NCBI GenBank assembly: GCA_050015095.1
Contig: JBEKCC010000004.1
Span: 124,001-188,000, forward strand
Source of the DNA: MVRE01 sp015660965
GTDB taxonomy: Archaea; Halobacteriota; Methanomicrobia; Methanomicrobiales; Methanospirillaceae
Length of the DNA stretch: 64,000 nucleotides
Reading direction: 5' to 3'
Below are positions 1-8,023 of this stretch, piece by piece (the stretch's first letter is position 1; each line of letters begins with the position of its first letter). Below the pieces are notes generated by a model. That model did no database searches, had not been told where the DNA came from, and saw nothing but the letters and a program-made list of their open reading frames with translations. A program made the position numbers and the translations under genes.

Positions 1-1
1 T

Positions 2-91
2 TGCCCAATTTATATCCCAAAAGAAAGGACTGAATCTGAAATATATATGGCAGCAAATGCAACAATAGAAACCCAATCTGTCGATAAATAA
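2..91 (+). CDS. 3' end of a gene truncated by the window edge
   Basis: A frame open from base 2 ends at a TAA at 89-91 and gives 29 residues, rich in E, T and N. It is followed directly by an AT-rich intergenic stretch and a TATA-like box. It is probably the C-terminus of a gene that begins outside the window. The fragment is too short to assign a family, and chance openness of the frame cannot be excluded. Confidence 0.3.
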   Translation, partial: CPIYIPKERTESEIYMAANATIETQSVDK

Positions 92-150
92 AAATTAAAA
101 GTCACGCGATGCAATAGAACCTTATCAATTTCTTCTATTAAGACCATGAA

Positions 151-160
151 TTATTTATAG
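151..160 (+). promoter_or_regulatory. TATA-box promoter of the first membrane-protein gene
   Basis: The sequence TTATTTATAG lies about 30-39 bases upstream of the ATG at 190. A purine-rich ribosome binding site (GAGTAGGG) sits directly before the start. The spacing fits an archaeal TATA box with a short leader. Confidence 0.4.
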
Positions 161-189
161 AGAACAACCATTTTTACTTTGAGTAGGGT

Positions 190-732
190 ATGACCGATGC
201 AGAAAATTTAAGAGTCACTCTCCAAATTCATAACGATAGAAATAATAACGCAAACACAATCATTCATGCTACGAATGGATTTACTTTAGCATTTTTTGTC
301 GGAATTTTAACAATTTTTATTGATGTATATTCAAAGAACCCCCCAATTAACCCTTTAATATATTCCTTAATTGGTTTTACGTCCATTTTTGAATTATGCG
401 CATGGCGTCTATATGCAAATTATGTTGACGAGGGCATCACAAGTGGTTATAAGAAAATTGTTTATTGCCAAGAGAATCTTCATTTTCCCAAAGATATAAG
501 CTTAAAAGAATCTTTGTCGAACATCAAATATAAGTCGTTTGATCGCGGGCACACCCCCCTTGATGTGTTAGCGTTATTTTTTGCATGCGAAATTTTTTAT
601 TTTCTGATAGTAAACCCATCAAATTCAATATTCCAGGTGTCAAGTCTTGGTGTAATTATATTCTTTTATGGAGGGATCATTTGGTATAAACGTAAAAAAT
701 TTTCTATGATTAACTTCTTAATTAATCAATAG
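190..732 (+). CDS. small integral membrane protein, unknown function
   Basis: The 180-residue protein has a polar N-terminus, then hydrophobic segments at roughly residues 31-50 and 55-75, a charged middle loop (about 80-120), and two more hydrophobic segments near 123-142 and 150-166. It ends in a basic tail (YKRKKF). It is therefore probably a four-helix membrane protein. The start is supported by GAGTAGGG immediately upstream. I do not recognise the family. The gene is markedly AT-rich compared with the core genes further on and lies next to the Ntn hydrolase and hairpin-repeat region, so it may belong to an accessory segment. Confidence 0.6.
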   Translation: MTDAENLRVTLQIHNDRNNNANTIIHATNGFTLAFFVGILTIFIDVYSKNPPINPLIYSLIGFTSIFELCAWRLYANYVDEGITSGYKKIVYCQENLHFPKDISLKESLSNIKYKSFDRGHTPLDVLALFFACEIFYFLIVNPSNSIFQVSSLGVIIFFYGGIIWYKRKKFSMINFLINQ

Positions 733-835
733 TAATTAATTTCTTCTTGAATTGATGCCACTTTACAGCACATCTAGAAATTTAGAGAAGTCACGTCATG
801 CACCACGCCACGATCAAAGCCACGAAGTCACTAAG

Positions 836-869
836 ACGCACCAGAACCCTCAACTGGGTTCTGATGCGT
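836..869. repeat. hairpin repeat, copy 1
   Basis: The 8-base arm CAGAACCC pairs perfectly with GGGTTCTG across the six-base loop TCAACT. After one C-A mismatch the stem continues with ACGCA/TGCGT. The core and loop are repeated exactly at 1966-1987. The two copies bracket the Ntn hydrolase gene. It may be a REP-like or small mobile repeat, or a folded RNA element. Confidence 0.7.
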
Positions 870-1034
870 ATGCGGTTGATTGATACAAAAAATAAAAATG
901 ATACATCGCGGTTGATCACACAAGATTCTAAAAATGATAGACAAATAAATGATGGGACTTGGAATAAAAATCTGCAAAATGAGTGCAACGTTATAATAAT
1001 CGATAACCCTAATCCTCAACCAAGGCGCGATCCT

Positions 1035-1853
1035 ATGACAATTTGTATTTCAGCAATTTGTAATAACGGAAACGTATGTGTAATTTCTGCTGATAGAGAG
1101 ATTACTGTGCCAGCAGCAGCTTTAGAATATGAACATAAAGAGAGCAAAATCGATATACTTTCAAAAACTTGTGCTGTAATGAGTTCGGGAGATGCATTAT
1201 ACGCTGCCGAAATAATTGCAAAAACGAAATCTGTCATCTCTCATGGAAAAGAAGTTTCGGTTATTTCAATCTCCGAAAAACTTAAAGATATATTTATAGA
1301 AACTCACCAAAACCGAGCTGAATCGGTTTTTTTAATCCCTCGCGGTCTTACATTCAAAGAATTCAAAGAAAAAGGAGCACAACAAATACCGCAACCAACA
1401 TATCAGGAAATTCAAAATCTAATGTTTAATTTTGGTATAAATATTGTTGATTTTTTAGTGGTTGGTGTTGATAATACAGGCGGTCATATTTTTCGGGTTC
1501 ATTATAATGGTGTTGCTGGGGGTAATTGGTTAGAATGGTGCGACAAAATTGGCCATCGTGAAATCGGAACGGGAGCACTTCACGCATCGATACATCTTTC
1601 GCTTGAAGGTCAATATAGTGGATCGAGTTTGGCAGAAACTGTTTTTAATGTTTATTCAGCGAAAAAGGTTGCTGAATTGGCTCCGGGTGTGGGTTCGAAA
1701 ACAACAGATTTAGCTGTAATTACGTCACAAGGAATAAGATTTTTTGATAAACCAGCATTTGATGTTCTGGAAGATGTTCGGGGGGAAATCAAAAAAATTA
1801 AACCCGATTTATCAAAATTACAACCATTTCTTTCAGAACAGAAAACGAAATAA
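1035..1853 (+). CDS. proteasome-fold Ntn hydrolase (HslV/beta-subunit-like)
   Basis: The reading frame is open from 798, but I place the start at the ATG at 1035. This gives 272 residues beginning M-T, and removal of Met would expose Thr as an N-terminal nucleophile. Counting from that Thr, Asp19 (in SADREIT) and Lys37 (in KESKI) fall where proteasome beta subunits and HslV carry Asp17 and Lys33. A Ser-Gly-Asp stretch (MSSGD) follows. The C-terminal half has the glycine-rich strand pattern of the fold, including GVGSKTTDLAVI. This suggests a threonine peptidase or amidohydrolase of unknown substrate. It is not a canonical archaeal PsmB, because it lacks the usual propeptide and overall sequence. 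Frame extension upstream runs through the hairpin repeat and looks non-coding. Confidence 0.65.
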   Translation: MTICISAICNNGNVCVISADREITVPAAALEYEHKESKIDILSKTCAVMSSGDALYAAEIIAKTKSVISHGKEVSVISISEKLKDIFIETHQNRAESVFLIPRGLTFKEFKEKGAQQIPQPTYQEIQNLMFNFGINIVDFLVVGVDNTGGHIFRVHYNGVAGGNWLEWCDKIGHREIGTGALHASIHLSLEGQYSGSSLAETVFNVYSAKKVAELAPGVGSKTTDLAVITSQGIRFFDKPAFDVLEDVRGEIKKIKPDLSKLQPFLSEQKTK

Positions 1854-1961
1854 AACTTCAAAAATTTATTTTAGAGTTATTTTCCTACTGCCAACCCGAT
1901 CATTTTCATCCATCTCCCTCCATGCACCATCCGATTGCACAATGCCCGATCTCCCTACAAC

Positions 1962-1991
1962 GCAACAGAACCCTCAACTGGGTTCTGGTGC
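1962..1991. repeat. hairpin repeat, copy 2
   Basis: Same CAGAACCC / TCAACT / GGGTTCTG hairpin as at 836-869. The stem is extended by GCA/TGC after one mismatch. It lies between the 3' ends of the convergent Ntn hydrolase and FlaJ-like genes, so it could also act in transcript termination. Confidence 0.7.
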
Positions 1992-2013
1992 ACTAAATCT
2001 TTCACGGAAATGT

Positions 2014-3939
2014 TTAGATAATAAAGTTGAAGGTGAAAAGCGCAATAAGTAAAAGAACACAGGAATGCTTAACACCGGCACCAATTGATCCTTCTCCCAT
2101 CTGACCGGCAATCAATCCAGAAAAGATAGCTTGAACCAAACATGTGTGGTATAGCAAGCGACTGAAGGTTTTAATCGGCATATTTCCCAATCCCGCAAGT
2201 GGACCCGTAGTCGGTAACTTTCCTAATGAGACATTGGCAAGAACTGGTAGAAACTGAGTTGTGAGCACGGCTACTACAAATAAAAAAACGAAGAATGAAA
2301 GGTATACAATTGCTGTATAAATGAACATCTCGGAGAGTCGCTCGCGTTTTAACACCTCGGTCATTTTTGAATCAGAGGATGCAATTGTGAGCACCTCACC
2401 GATTTGTCCACTCATTTCCGACGCTTTTGTAATCAGGCTGACCGTTCGAGCAATTGAGGGAGTTCTGATCCGTTCTTCAAAACGCATTAAAGCGTCGGTA
2501 AAGTTCGCACCCCACTCCATATCTCGTTTGATACGTCGGATTTCATAGCTTAGCAATCCAAGATTAGTGTTTACCATGATAGCGATCGCTTGTGAAATCG
2601 TAAGTCCAACCTGATTAATTCCAGCCATCCGTTCAAGAAAATCTGGGATGAGTGCTTCAATACCTAGTACTTTGCGGGCCCACGTCTCGTAAAAGATTGC
2701 GTAAGGGATCAAGATAATAAGAATAGCAACCACAATATGGTCATCAACTACATCGATAAATGTCTCAAGATCAGTATAATGGGGAATGGAGAGGAAAACG
2801 AGGACTACATAGACAATTGCTATGGGAACCGTTAAGAATAAAGTGTGATTAACATTGGTGATAAAAGCCTCGAACGGGTGTCTGATATATTTTGTAATAT
2901 TACGAAGCTTATCATATTGTTCAAGCTGGCCGAATAACGATTCTTCACCGACAGTTTTTTTGATACTCACATCGGGGTACTCGTCCAATACTTTTGCTTT
3001 GATGTAACGCTCAGTTTTTTCAGTTTTCATAGATACTAGATCAAGAATTAGGAGGAAAACGAGAGACCCCACTGGGATGATTGCATAGGTTACCATAGAG
3101 AGTTGGAGAACGGCAGATCCACCCATCATCCCCATAACCACCATAATGATAATTAAAAACAGCGGGCCGGCGACAAAGAGTGTGACGTACGATTCGGCAA
3201 TGAGAGAGAGAAAATTTAAAAATTGCTTCTGCTCGAAACGTGCCTCTTCTTGGTAAAGCCGTACTCTCATTGAGAGAAACTCTGACATATTCCCGCCACT
3301 TTCGATCACTGAAAGTAAATCTTCTAAAAAGTTTTTAAGCTTGTCTGATGGTGTAGTTTCGCTCAAATGTCGTATTGCAGATAATACATCGTAACCAAAA
3401 AATTCCGTGTCACGTACAATTTGGCGGAATTCAAGAGCAGCTTCCCCATAAATAGGTGAGTTGTCAGAAAGTGAGCGGAAAATTACCATAAGCTGAGCTC
3501 CGCCACGGCGCATTGCAAACATGTACGCAACAGCATTATGAAGGGTCAGGTTGATTCGAGTCGCACGATTTTTTTTCTCTATAGAGGGAAGCCGCAGCAA
3601 ACTGATATAAGAAATATAGGTTCCGACTGCAAAACAGATAATAACTGTAAGAAGTTGGATATACTGACCAAAAGCTGCGGTATAGACGAAATCCGGTAAT
3701 GTAAGATTAAAAACATTATAGAATCCTCTGTTGTAGCTAAACCCTATAACAGTTAGACCACCGAGGAAATAACCAAATAATGCAAATATAATACCGCACA
3801 AGATTGAGATTTTTACCGATCTCCATACGAACTGCTCAACTGTCAAACCAAGACGAGCTGATATCATATCGGCATGGAGACCATGGTACTTGATAGGATC
3901 CTTGCGGATTCGATCCCGAATATAGATATGAAAGTCCAT
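2014..3939 (-). CDS. type II/IV secretion (archaeal pilus) membrane platform protein, FlaJ/TadC-like
   Basis: The 641-residue polytopic protein has hydrophobic segments near residues 41-61, 93-113, 251-271, 284-302, 369-390, 410-427, 549-572 and the extreme C-terminus. Two GspF-type cytoplasmic domains lie between them (about 130-245 and 433-548), the second containing the typical GANFTDALMRF stretch. This is the layout of ArlJ/FlaJ and archaeal pilus platform proteins, which anchor the assembly ATPase in the membrane. The upstream ATPase gene stops at 3939, the first base of this start codon, so the two are translationally coupled. No prepilin genes are nearby, so the assembled structure (pilus, adhesin or secretion device) is unknown. 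Confidence 0.85.
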   Translation of the reverse strand: MDFHIYIRDRIRKDPIKYHGLHADMISARLGLTVEQFVWRSVKISILCGIIFALFGYFLGGLTVIGFSYNRGFYNVFNLTLPDFVYTAAFGQYIQLLTVIICFAVGTYISYISLLRLPSIEKKNRATRINLTLHNAVAYMFAMRRGGAQLMVIFRSLSDNSPIYGEAALEFRQIVRDTEFFGYDVLSAIRHLSETTPSDKLKNFLEDLLSVIESGGNMSEFLSMRVRLYQEEARFEQKQFLNFLSLIAESYVTLFVAGPLFLIIIMVVMGMMGGSAVLQLSMVTYAIIPVGSLVFLLILDLVSMKTEKTERYIKAKVLDEYPDVSIKKTVGEESLFGQLEQYDKLRNITKYIRHPFEAFITNVNHTLFLTVPIAIVYVVLVFLSIPHYTDLETFIDVVDDHIVVAILIILIPYAIFYETWARKVLGIEALIPDFLERMAGINQVGLTISQAIAIMVNTNLGLLSYEIRRIKRDMEWGANFTDALMRFEERIRTPSIARTVSLITKASEMSGQIGEVLTIASSDSKMTEVLKRERLSEMFIYTAIVYLSFFVFLFVVAVLTTQFLPVLANVSLGKLPTTGPLAGLGNMPIKTFSRLLYHTCLVQAIFSGLIAGQMGEGSIGAGVKHSCVLLLIALFTFNFII

Positions 3940-5672
3940 TAAATTACCTTGCGAAGGTCAGAAAGGTTGTCAATTACTTTCTGTCGATCAATACTAAAGA
4001 GATGGAAGAGTGAAGCCACAGTCACATAATCATAGATCCCCTGTTTCTGCATTGCCTCAAGGATATTCTTTCGCAACTTAATGTCTGACTCAAGCTGACT
4101 GCGTGACCATCCACGACGCTCTGCAATTTCGGCATAGATTTGCGATCTTCCAGTGTAGGTAAACGTATCGTGAATTGGATCATAGACAAACACATTGTTT
4201 ACTTGAAGATTTCCCGTGGCTGGATCAAGTCCAGCAATTTCCACAACCTCTTGTGCACGACGAACTCGTTCAGCACCTCTGAAGATAAGTGCCTGTACGC
4301 TGATGATGTTAAGTGCCTGTACCATGTTACGGGGAACATTGAGCGGTTCTGATTCAAGTCTGTGAATGGCAGCATCAACACTCCCTGCGTGCATTGTGGA
4401 AAAAGTTGTGTGCCCTGTGTTCATAGCTTGGAAGAGTGTCTGAGCTTCTGCCCCCCTCACTTCACCAACCAGAATATATTCTGGACGCTGACGCATTGCA
4501 GCTCGCAAAAGATCAAACATATCGATCGCTGTGCCTCCCTCAGTAAGAGACGGACGTGTGACACTTGCAATCCAGTTTTCGTGATGGAGAGTAATTTCAC
4601 GTGTATCTTCTATACTCACTATCTTTGCTACTGGAGGGATGAACATCGATACTGCGTTGAGTGATGTTGTCTTGCCAGATGCCGTACCTCCAATAAATAG
4701 CAGGCTTTTATTATTCTCAATTGCAAGCCAAAAATAAACAAGAGCATCGATATTGAATGTCCCATAATCCAACAGTTCGATAGGTGAGAATGGTTCTTCT
4801 CGGAATTTTCGTATTGTAAAAGACGTGCCCCTTGTGGTCACTTCAGTACCTAACGTCAATTGAAGTCTTGAACCATCGGGAAGTGTCGCGTCAAGCATTG
4901 GAGAACCCGTTGAAATATGTTTCCCGCTTCGTTGAGCGAGAGTTATTGCAAGTGAGTTAAGGATATCAGATTCGAAAGAAATGTTTGTTTTGATATTTCG
5001 ATATTTACGATGATAGAGAAAGAGAGGTATTTTGGCCCCATCACAGGATATATCCTCAAGTAGGGGATCCTTCATTAGTGCGTCAATACGTGACCATCCT
5101 ATAAAATTACGAATTAGGTAATATTGAAGTTTGAAAAGCGTATTCTTGTCTAGAGTGAGCCCATAATCACTTAGAAGATTGTACATTTTATCAAGAAGGA
5201 TTTTTGTCCGGTCCATTGAGACCTCGTCTGTAGAGAGAATTAAAACATCGCGGAGATCTTCATGGATTCGTTCTAAAAGTTCATACTCAAACTCAGAAAG
5301 TGGAGGCTCGAAAAGTAAGTACTCTTTCTGGTTAGTCCTCCGATTTAATGCAATTAGGATTTGCGATCGCCCAACTTCAACCCAATATTGTTCAAGAAGT
5401 TCATACCATTCGGGGACTTGTGCTTCGACAAGAGACCCGTGTTTCTCAAAATCATATTCTACAATATGTAATCGTTCCTTAGTTTGAAGTAGAGTGAGTG
5501 CCTCTGGTATTTTGAGTCCAAATTTTTTTAGTATGGATACTGGTGTTTGGGGGGCTACTTTTTGGCCCTCTGATTTTAATTCTTCTTTAAGAAGATTATC
5601 TACCGTTTTCTGTTCAGCCTCTTTTGTTTGCTTTTTTATTTTCAACTTGCTGATCAGATCCTTCATTTGCAT
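3939..5672 (-). CDS. type II/IV secretion system ATPase, FlaI/TadA-like
   Basis: The 577-residue GspE/VirB11-family ATPase powers pilus assembly or secretion at the cytoplasmic membrane face. A charged N-terminus (1-45) precedes an N-terminal domain to about 290. Walker A is GGTASGKTT at 328-336, an acidic box is near 353-359 (SIEDTRE), Walker B is YILVGEVRG at 399-407, and the His box HTTFSTMHAG is at 421-430. All expected catalytic motifs are intact. ATG codons at 5672 and 5666 are both possible starts. It forms one transcription unit with the FlaJ-like gene and is divergent from two KaiC-like ATPase genes, recalling the ArlH-ArlI-ArlJ set of the archaellum motor. Confidence 0.9.
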   Translation of the reverse strand: MQMKDLISKLKIKKQTKEAEQKTVDNLLKEELKSEGQKVAPQTPVSILKKFGLKIPEALTLLQTKERLHIVEYDFEKHGSLVEAQVPEWYELLEQYWVEVGRSQILIALNRRTNQKEYLLFEPPLSEFEYELLERIHEDLRDVLILSTDEVSMDRTKILLDKMYNLLSDYGLTLDKNTLFKLQYYLIRNFIGWSRIDALMKDPLLEDISCDGAKIPLFLYHRKYRNIKTNISFESDILNSLAITLAQRSGKHISTGSPMLDATLPDGSRLQLTLGTEVTTRGTSFTIRKFREEPFSPIELLDYGTFNIDALVYFWLAIENNKSLLFIGGTASGKTTSLNAVSMFIPPVAKIVSIEDTREITLHHENWIASVTRPSLTEGGTAIDMFDLLRAAMRQRPEYILVGEVRGAEAQTLFQAMNTGHTTFSTMHAGSVDAAIHRLESEPLNVPRNMVQALNIISVQALIFRGAERVRRAQEVVEIAGLDPATGNLQVNNVFVYDPIHDTFTYTGRSQIYAEIAERRGWSRSQLESDIKLRKNILEAMQKQGIYDYVTVASLFHLFSIDRQKVIDNLSDLRKVI

Positions 5673-5679
5673 ACTATAA

Positions 5680-5893
5680 CTCCCAAGCCCACATCCCCAT
5701 CTTATGACGTATTGATCGAATTATTGTAGGACAGATGATTCTATATAAGTATGTGGTCAATGAAGGCATATTTGTGTTGTTTCAACCACTAGACCGATTA
5801 AAGTTGAACATTTTGCGATTTGACAGATATCTTTATCATAAATAGTCAAGAGAGTTCATTTGTCATATTTAGAGGAGGTTTATAGGAGTTTAT
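5680..5893. promoter_or_regulatory. divergent promoter region between secretion ATPase and KaiC-like genes
   Basis: This 214-base AT-rich spacer separates divergent units. TATATAAG-like sequence near 5741-5750 can be read as a TATA element on both strands. A strong ribosome binding site (AGAGGAGG near 5871-5878, then TAGGAG) precedes the KaiC-like start at 5894. I found no convincing operator. Confidence 0.4.
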
Positions 5894-6727
5894 ATGGCGG
5901 AAGAAGCAATGCAGCGCATGCCTACTGGAATTACATCACTTGATCCGATCCTTGACGGGGGAGTACCGCTAGGATCAGTCATCCTACTAGTTGGAGACGT
6001 TGGATCTGGAAATAATGAATTTGTATATAGCTCAATTCTAAACCTCCTTTCAGGATCAAAGTCCCCAACGACCGACACAAAACCGCTTATCTTGCCTTCT
6101 CAAATCCGATATATCACGTTTACCAGAATGAGAGAAGATGTAAAACATGAGATTTCAAAATCGTTTCCATTACAGGATACCGGCAATTTAGAAGAAAAAG
6201 TTCGGTTTGACGACCTTTCCGAACGCTTTTTTGATAATAGCGTAGTGCCGGATGATTGGTACACTCATGGTGATATTATCACTCGACTTCAGAAACGTGC
6301 TGACCAAGGAGGTGTGCTCTCGCTGTTTGCTGAAGTTCTAAACACTGCTGAACCAAATAATTTGATTATTATTGACTCTATCACGGATATTGCAACTCAG
6401 TGCAGTAGCCCTCAACTTTGGCGTAATCTAACGGGACTATTGCGGGGACTTCAGAGGGTGTCCAAACAGAGAAATCTCATCATATACTTGTTACTTACTC
6501 ACGGAATACTTGATGAAACTCAAGAAAAGGAGCTTGCTGATATTGTAGACGCAGTGCTCCTTTTCCGATGGGAGGAGACAAGCGGAGCTCGCCGCCAACG
6601 AGTTATGTACTTCGAAAAGTTTCGGGGAGTTATGACCCATCTTGAAGAGAGAGACTTTGTGAAGTTTGCTGTTCGATTTTCAACTTCAACGGGATTTGAA
6701 GTGAGTAATATCCGGGTGGTCATATGA
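5894..6727 (+). CDS. KaiC-like RecA-family protein with degenerate Walker A
   Basis: The 277-residue protein has the KaiC/RadA-type opening (TGITSLDPILDGGVPLGS, residues 11-28) and a Walker B strand LIIIDS at 157-162. The P-loop at 34-42 reads GDVGSGNNE, so the invariant Lys and the following Thr/Ser of Walker A are replaced. ATP binding or hydrolysis is therefore likely lost or altered. It overlaps the next KaiC-like gene by four bases (ATGA), which suggests a stoichiometric pair. Its role is probably regulatory or structural, perhaps with the divergent FlaI/FlaJ-like motor as ArlH acts with ArlI; this is inference. A sequencing error is unlikely to explain the P-loop, because the frame and the neighbouring motif residues are intact. 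Confidence 0.75.
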   Translation: MAEEAMQRMPTGITSLDPILDGGVPLGSVILLVGDVGSGNNEFVYSSILNLLSGSKSPTTDTKPLILPSQIRYITFTRMREDVKHEISKSFPLQDTGNLEEKVRFDDLSERFFDNSVVPDDWYTHGDIITRLQKRADQGGVLSLFAEVLNTAEPNNLIIIDSITDIATQCSSPQLWRNLTGLLRGLQRVSKQRNLIIYLLLTHGILDETQEKELADIVDAVLLFRWEETSGARRQRVMYFEKFRGVMTHLEERDFVKFAVRFSTSTGFEVSNIRVVI

Positions 6728-7422
6728 ACGAAGAGCGAATGAAGGTGGGGATTCTCGGGCTTGACGAAATGCTTGGAGGTGGTTTAATTCCTGCGAGTAT
6801 CTGTGCGATTATCGGGACCTATGGTACGGGTAAAACGACATTTTCACTTCAGTTTATATGGGAAGGAGTTAAAAAAGGTGAGCATATCATTTACATCAGT
6901 TTGGAAGAGCGAGAGGAACGAATTATTGAATACATGCTCCAGAAGGGCTGGGATATTAAACCATTTTTAAATAAATCGCTTTTCATCTTGAAGCTTGATC
7001 CAACAGATTTTAACGTTGCTAACAACCGAATTAAAAATGAACTTCCAAAACTTATCAAACGGGTAAATGCAAACCGAGTTGTTATTGATCCAATATCACT
7101 TTTCGAAGACCTCTTTGATTCTGATGTAGTTAGAAGACAAGAAATGTTCCGGTTCGTTGAGGGGATGCGAGATCAAAAATGTACTATTATGATGACATCT
7201 GAAACTGACAAAGACAACTCCTTTTCAAGTCGTCATGCGTTAATTGAGTACCTTGCAGATACTGTAATACTGCTTCGGTACGTTAGACCCTCTGACCTCA
7301 CTGATGTTCACCTAGCTCTCGAAGTTGTTAAGATGCGTATGTCGGCTCACTCTCGTGAGATCAAACCCTATGAGATTCAGCAGGATCAAGTACTCGTGTA
7401 TTCAGAAGCGAATGTGTTCTAA
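6724..7422 (+). CDS. KaiC-like RecA-family ATPase
   Basis: The 232-residue single-domain KaiC/ArlH-type ATPase has Walker A GTYGTGKTT at 31-39, an acidic EE pair after the second strand (SLEEREE, about 59-65), and Walker B RVVIDP at 118-123. In contrast to its overlapping upstream partner, all nucleotide-binding residues are present. The length and single domain resemble ArlH/FlaH rather than cyanobacterial two-domain KaiC. The pair stands head to head with the FlaI/FlaJ-like genes. An intact plus a degenerate paralogue may form a hetero-oligomer that gates the motor, but this cannot be shown from sequence. Confidence 0.8.
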   Translation: MNEERMKVGILGLDEMLGGGLIPASICAIIGTYGTGKTTFSLQFIWEGVKKGEHIIYISLEEREERIIEYMLQKGWDIKPFLNKSLFILKLDPTDFNVANNRIKNELPKLIKRVNANRVVIDPISLFEDLFDSDVVRRQEMFRFVEGMRDQKCTIMMTSETDKDNSFSSRHALIEYLADTVILLRYVRPSDLTDVHLALEVVKMRMSAHSREIKPYEIQQDQVLVYSEANVF

Positions 7423-7518
7423 ACGAAGACCGAATTCATAATTGAAACTAAATTGTCTTTTTTTAATCCAGAAACAATCTAGTAATTTTTTCCTAAATAT
7501 ATTGAGAGAATACCTCGA

Positions 7519-7782
7519 TTAAACGTTTATACCAAATATAGACAGAAGAACAAGAATCAAAACACCAGGTAATCCACCAATGGTACTAATTAAAATTGTA
7601 GGTAAACTATATCCTAAATCCGTTTTACCTATCCAGTTCATCAGATGGAAGAAATTTATAATAAACAACAAGATCAACCCCAAGATTGCGTTTATTAACA
7701 AAACCGTGAACTTTTTGACAAGATAGTATGCTATAGCGACAACTGTGACAACAATCATGATTGTGATTAATATATCACTCAT
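7519..7782 (-). CDS. BofA-family small membrane protein
   Basis: The 87-residue hydrophobic protein has a short N-terminal helix (residues 3-22), then KKFTVLLINAILGLILLFIINFF and a C-terminal segment ending in the GGLPGVLILVLLSIFGI pattern. The N-A-x-x-G and G-x-P-G-x-x-x signature fits the pro-sigmaK processing inhibitor (BofA) family. In Bacillus BofA restrains an intramembrane protease. Archaea have no sigma-K, so the partner here is unknown. AAGGAAT lies six bases before the ATG. The gene stands alone with AT-rich flanks. Confidence 0.65.
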   Translation of the reverse strand: MSDILITIMIVVTVVAIAYYLVKKFTVLLINAILGLILLFIINFFHLMNWIGKTDLGYSLPTILISTIGGLPGVLILVLLSIFGINV

Positions 7783-8023
7783 TGTAATTCCTTCAGTTTA
7801 CGTCGAATATCTTTGGTATTGGTATTAACATGAGTAGATTAAAGCGTTATGGAATGTTATCGATTTAGTCTTTATTTTACTTACAAATCAAAAATAAAGT
7901 TTTGTTATGATATGATTGAACAACCAAACAATTATCAAAAGAAAGATGTTTTAATGAATATATCTCGATTATTTTACGATTCCCCATGAAATAAAAAAAA
8001 TCATCTAGTCATTTTTAACATTT
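7783..8023. other. AT-rich intergenic region
   Basis: These 241 bases separate the BofA-like gene from the end of pmbA. They include the likely promoter of the BofA-like gene (AT-rich boxes 7840-7900 on the minus strand). No open frame with a ribosome binding site, RNA gene or clear repeat is visible. Confidence 0.4.

Noticed and set aside
791..1019. Minus-strand open frames opposite the Ntn hydrolase leader
   Set aside because: Low-complexity, no ribosome binding site, and they overlap the repeat. Treated as chance frames.
798..1034. Upstream extension of the Ntn hydrolase frame by 79 codons
   Set aside because: The stretch runs through the hairpin repeat, has non-family composition, and would bury the Thr nucleophile. 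The ATG at 1035 fits the fold.
5994..6020. Sequencing error as the cause of the broken Walker A in the first KaiC-like gene
   Set aside because: The frame is continuous and the change affects adjacent residues in an otherwise normal fold. It remains worth checking against relatives.
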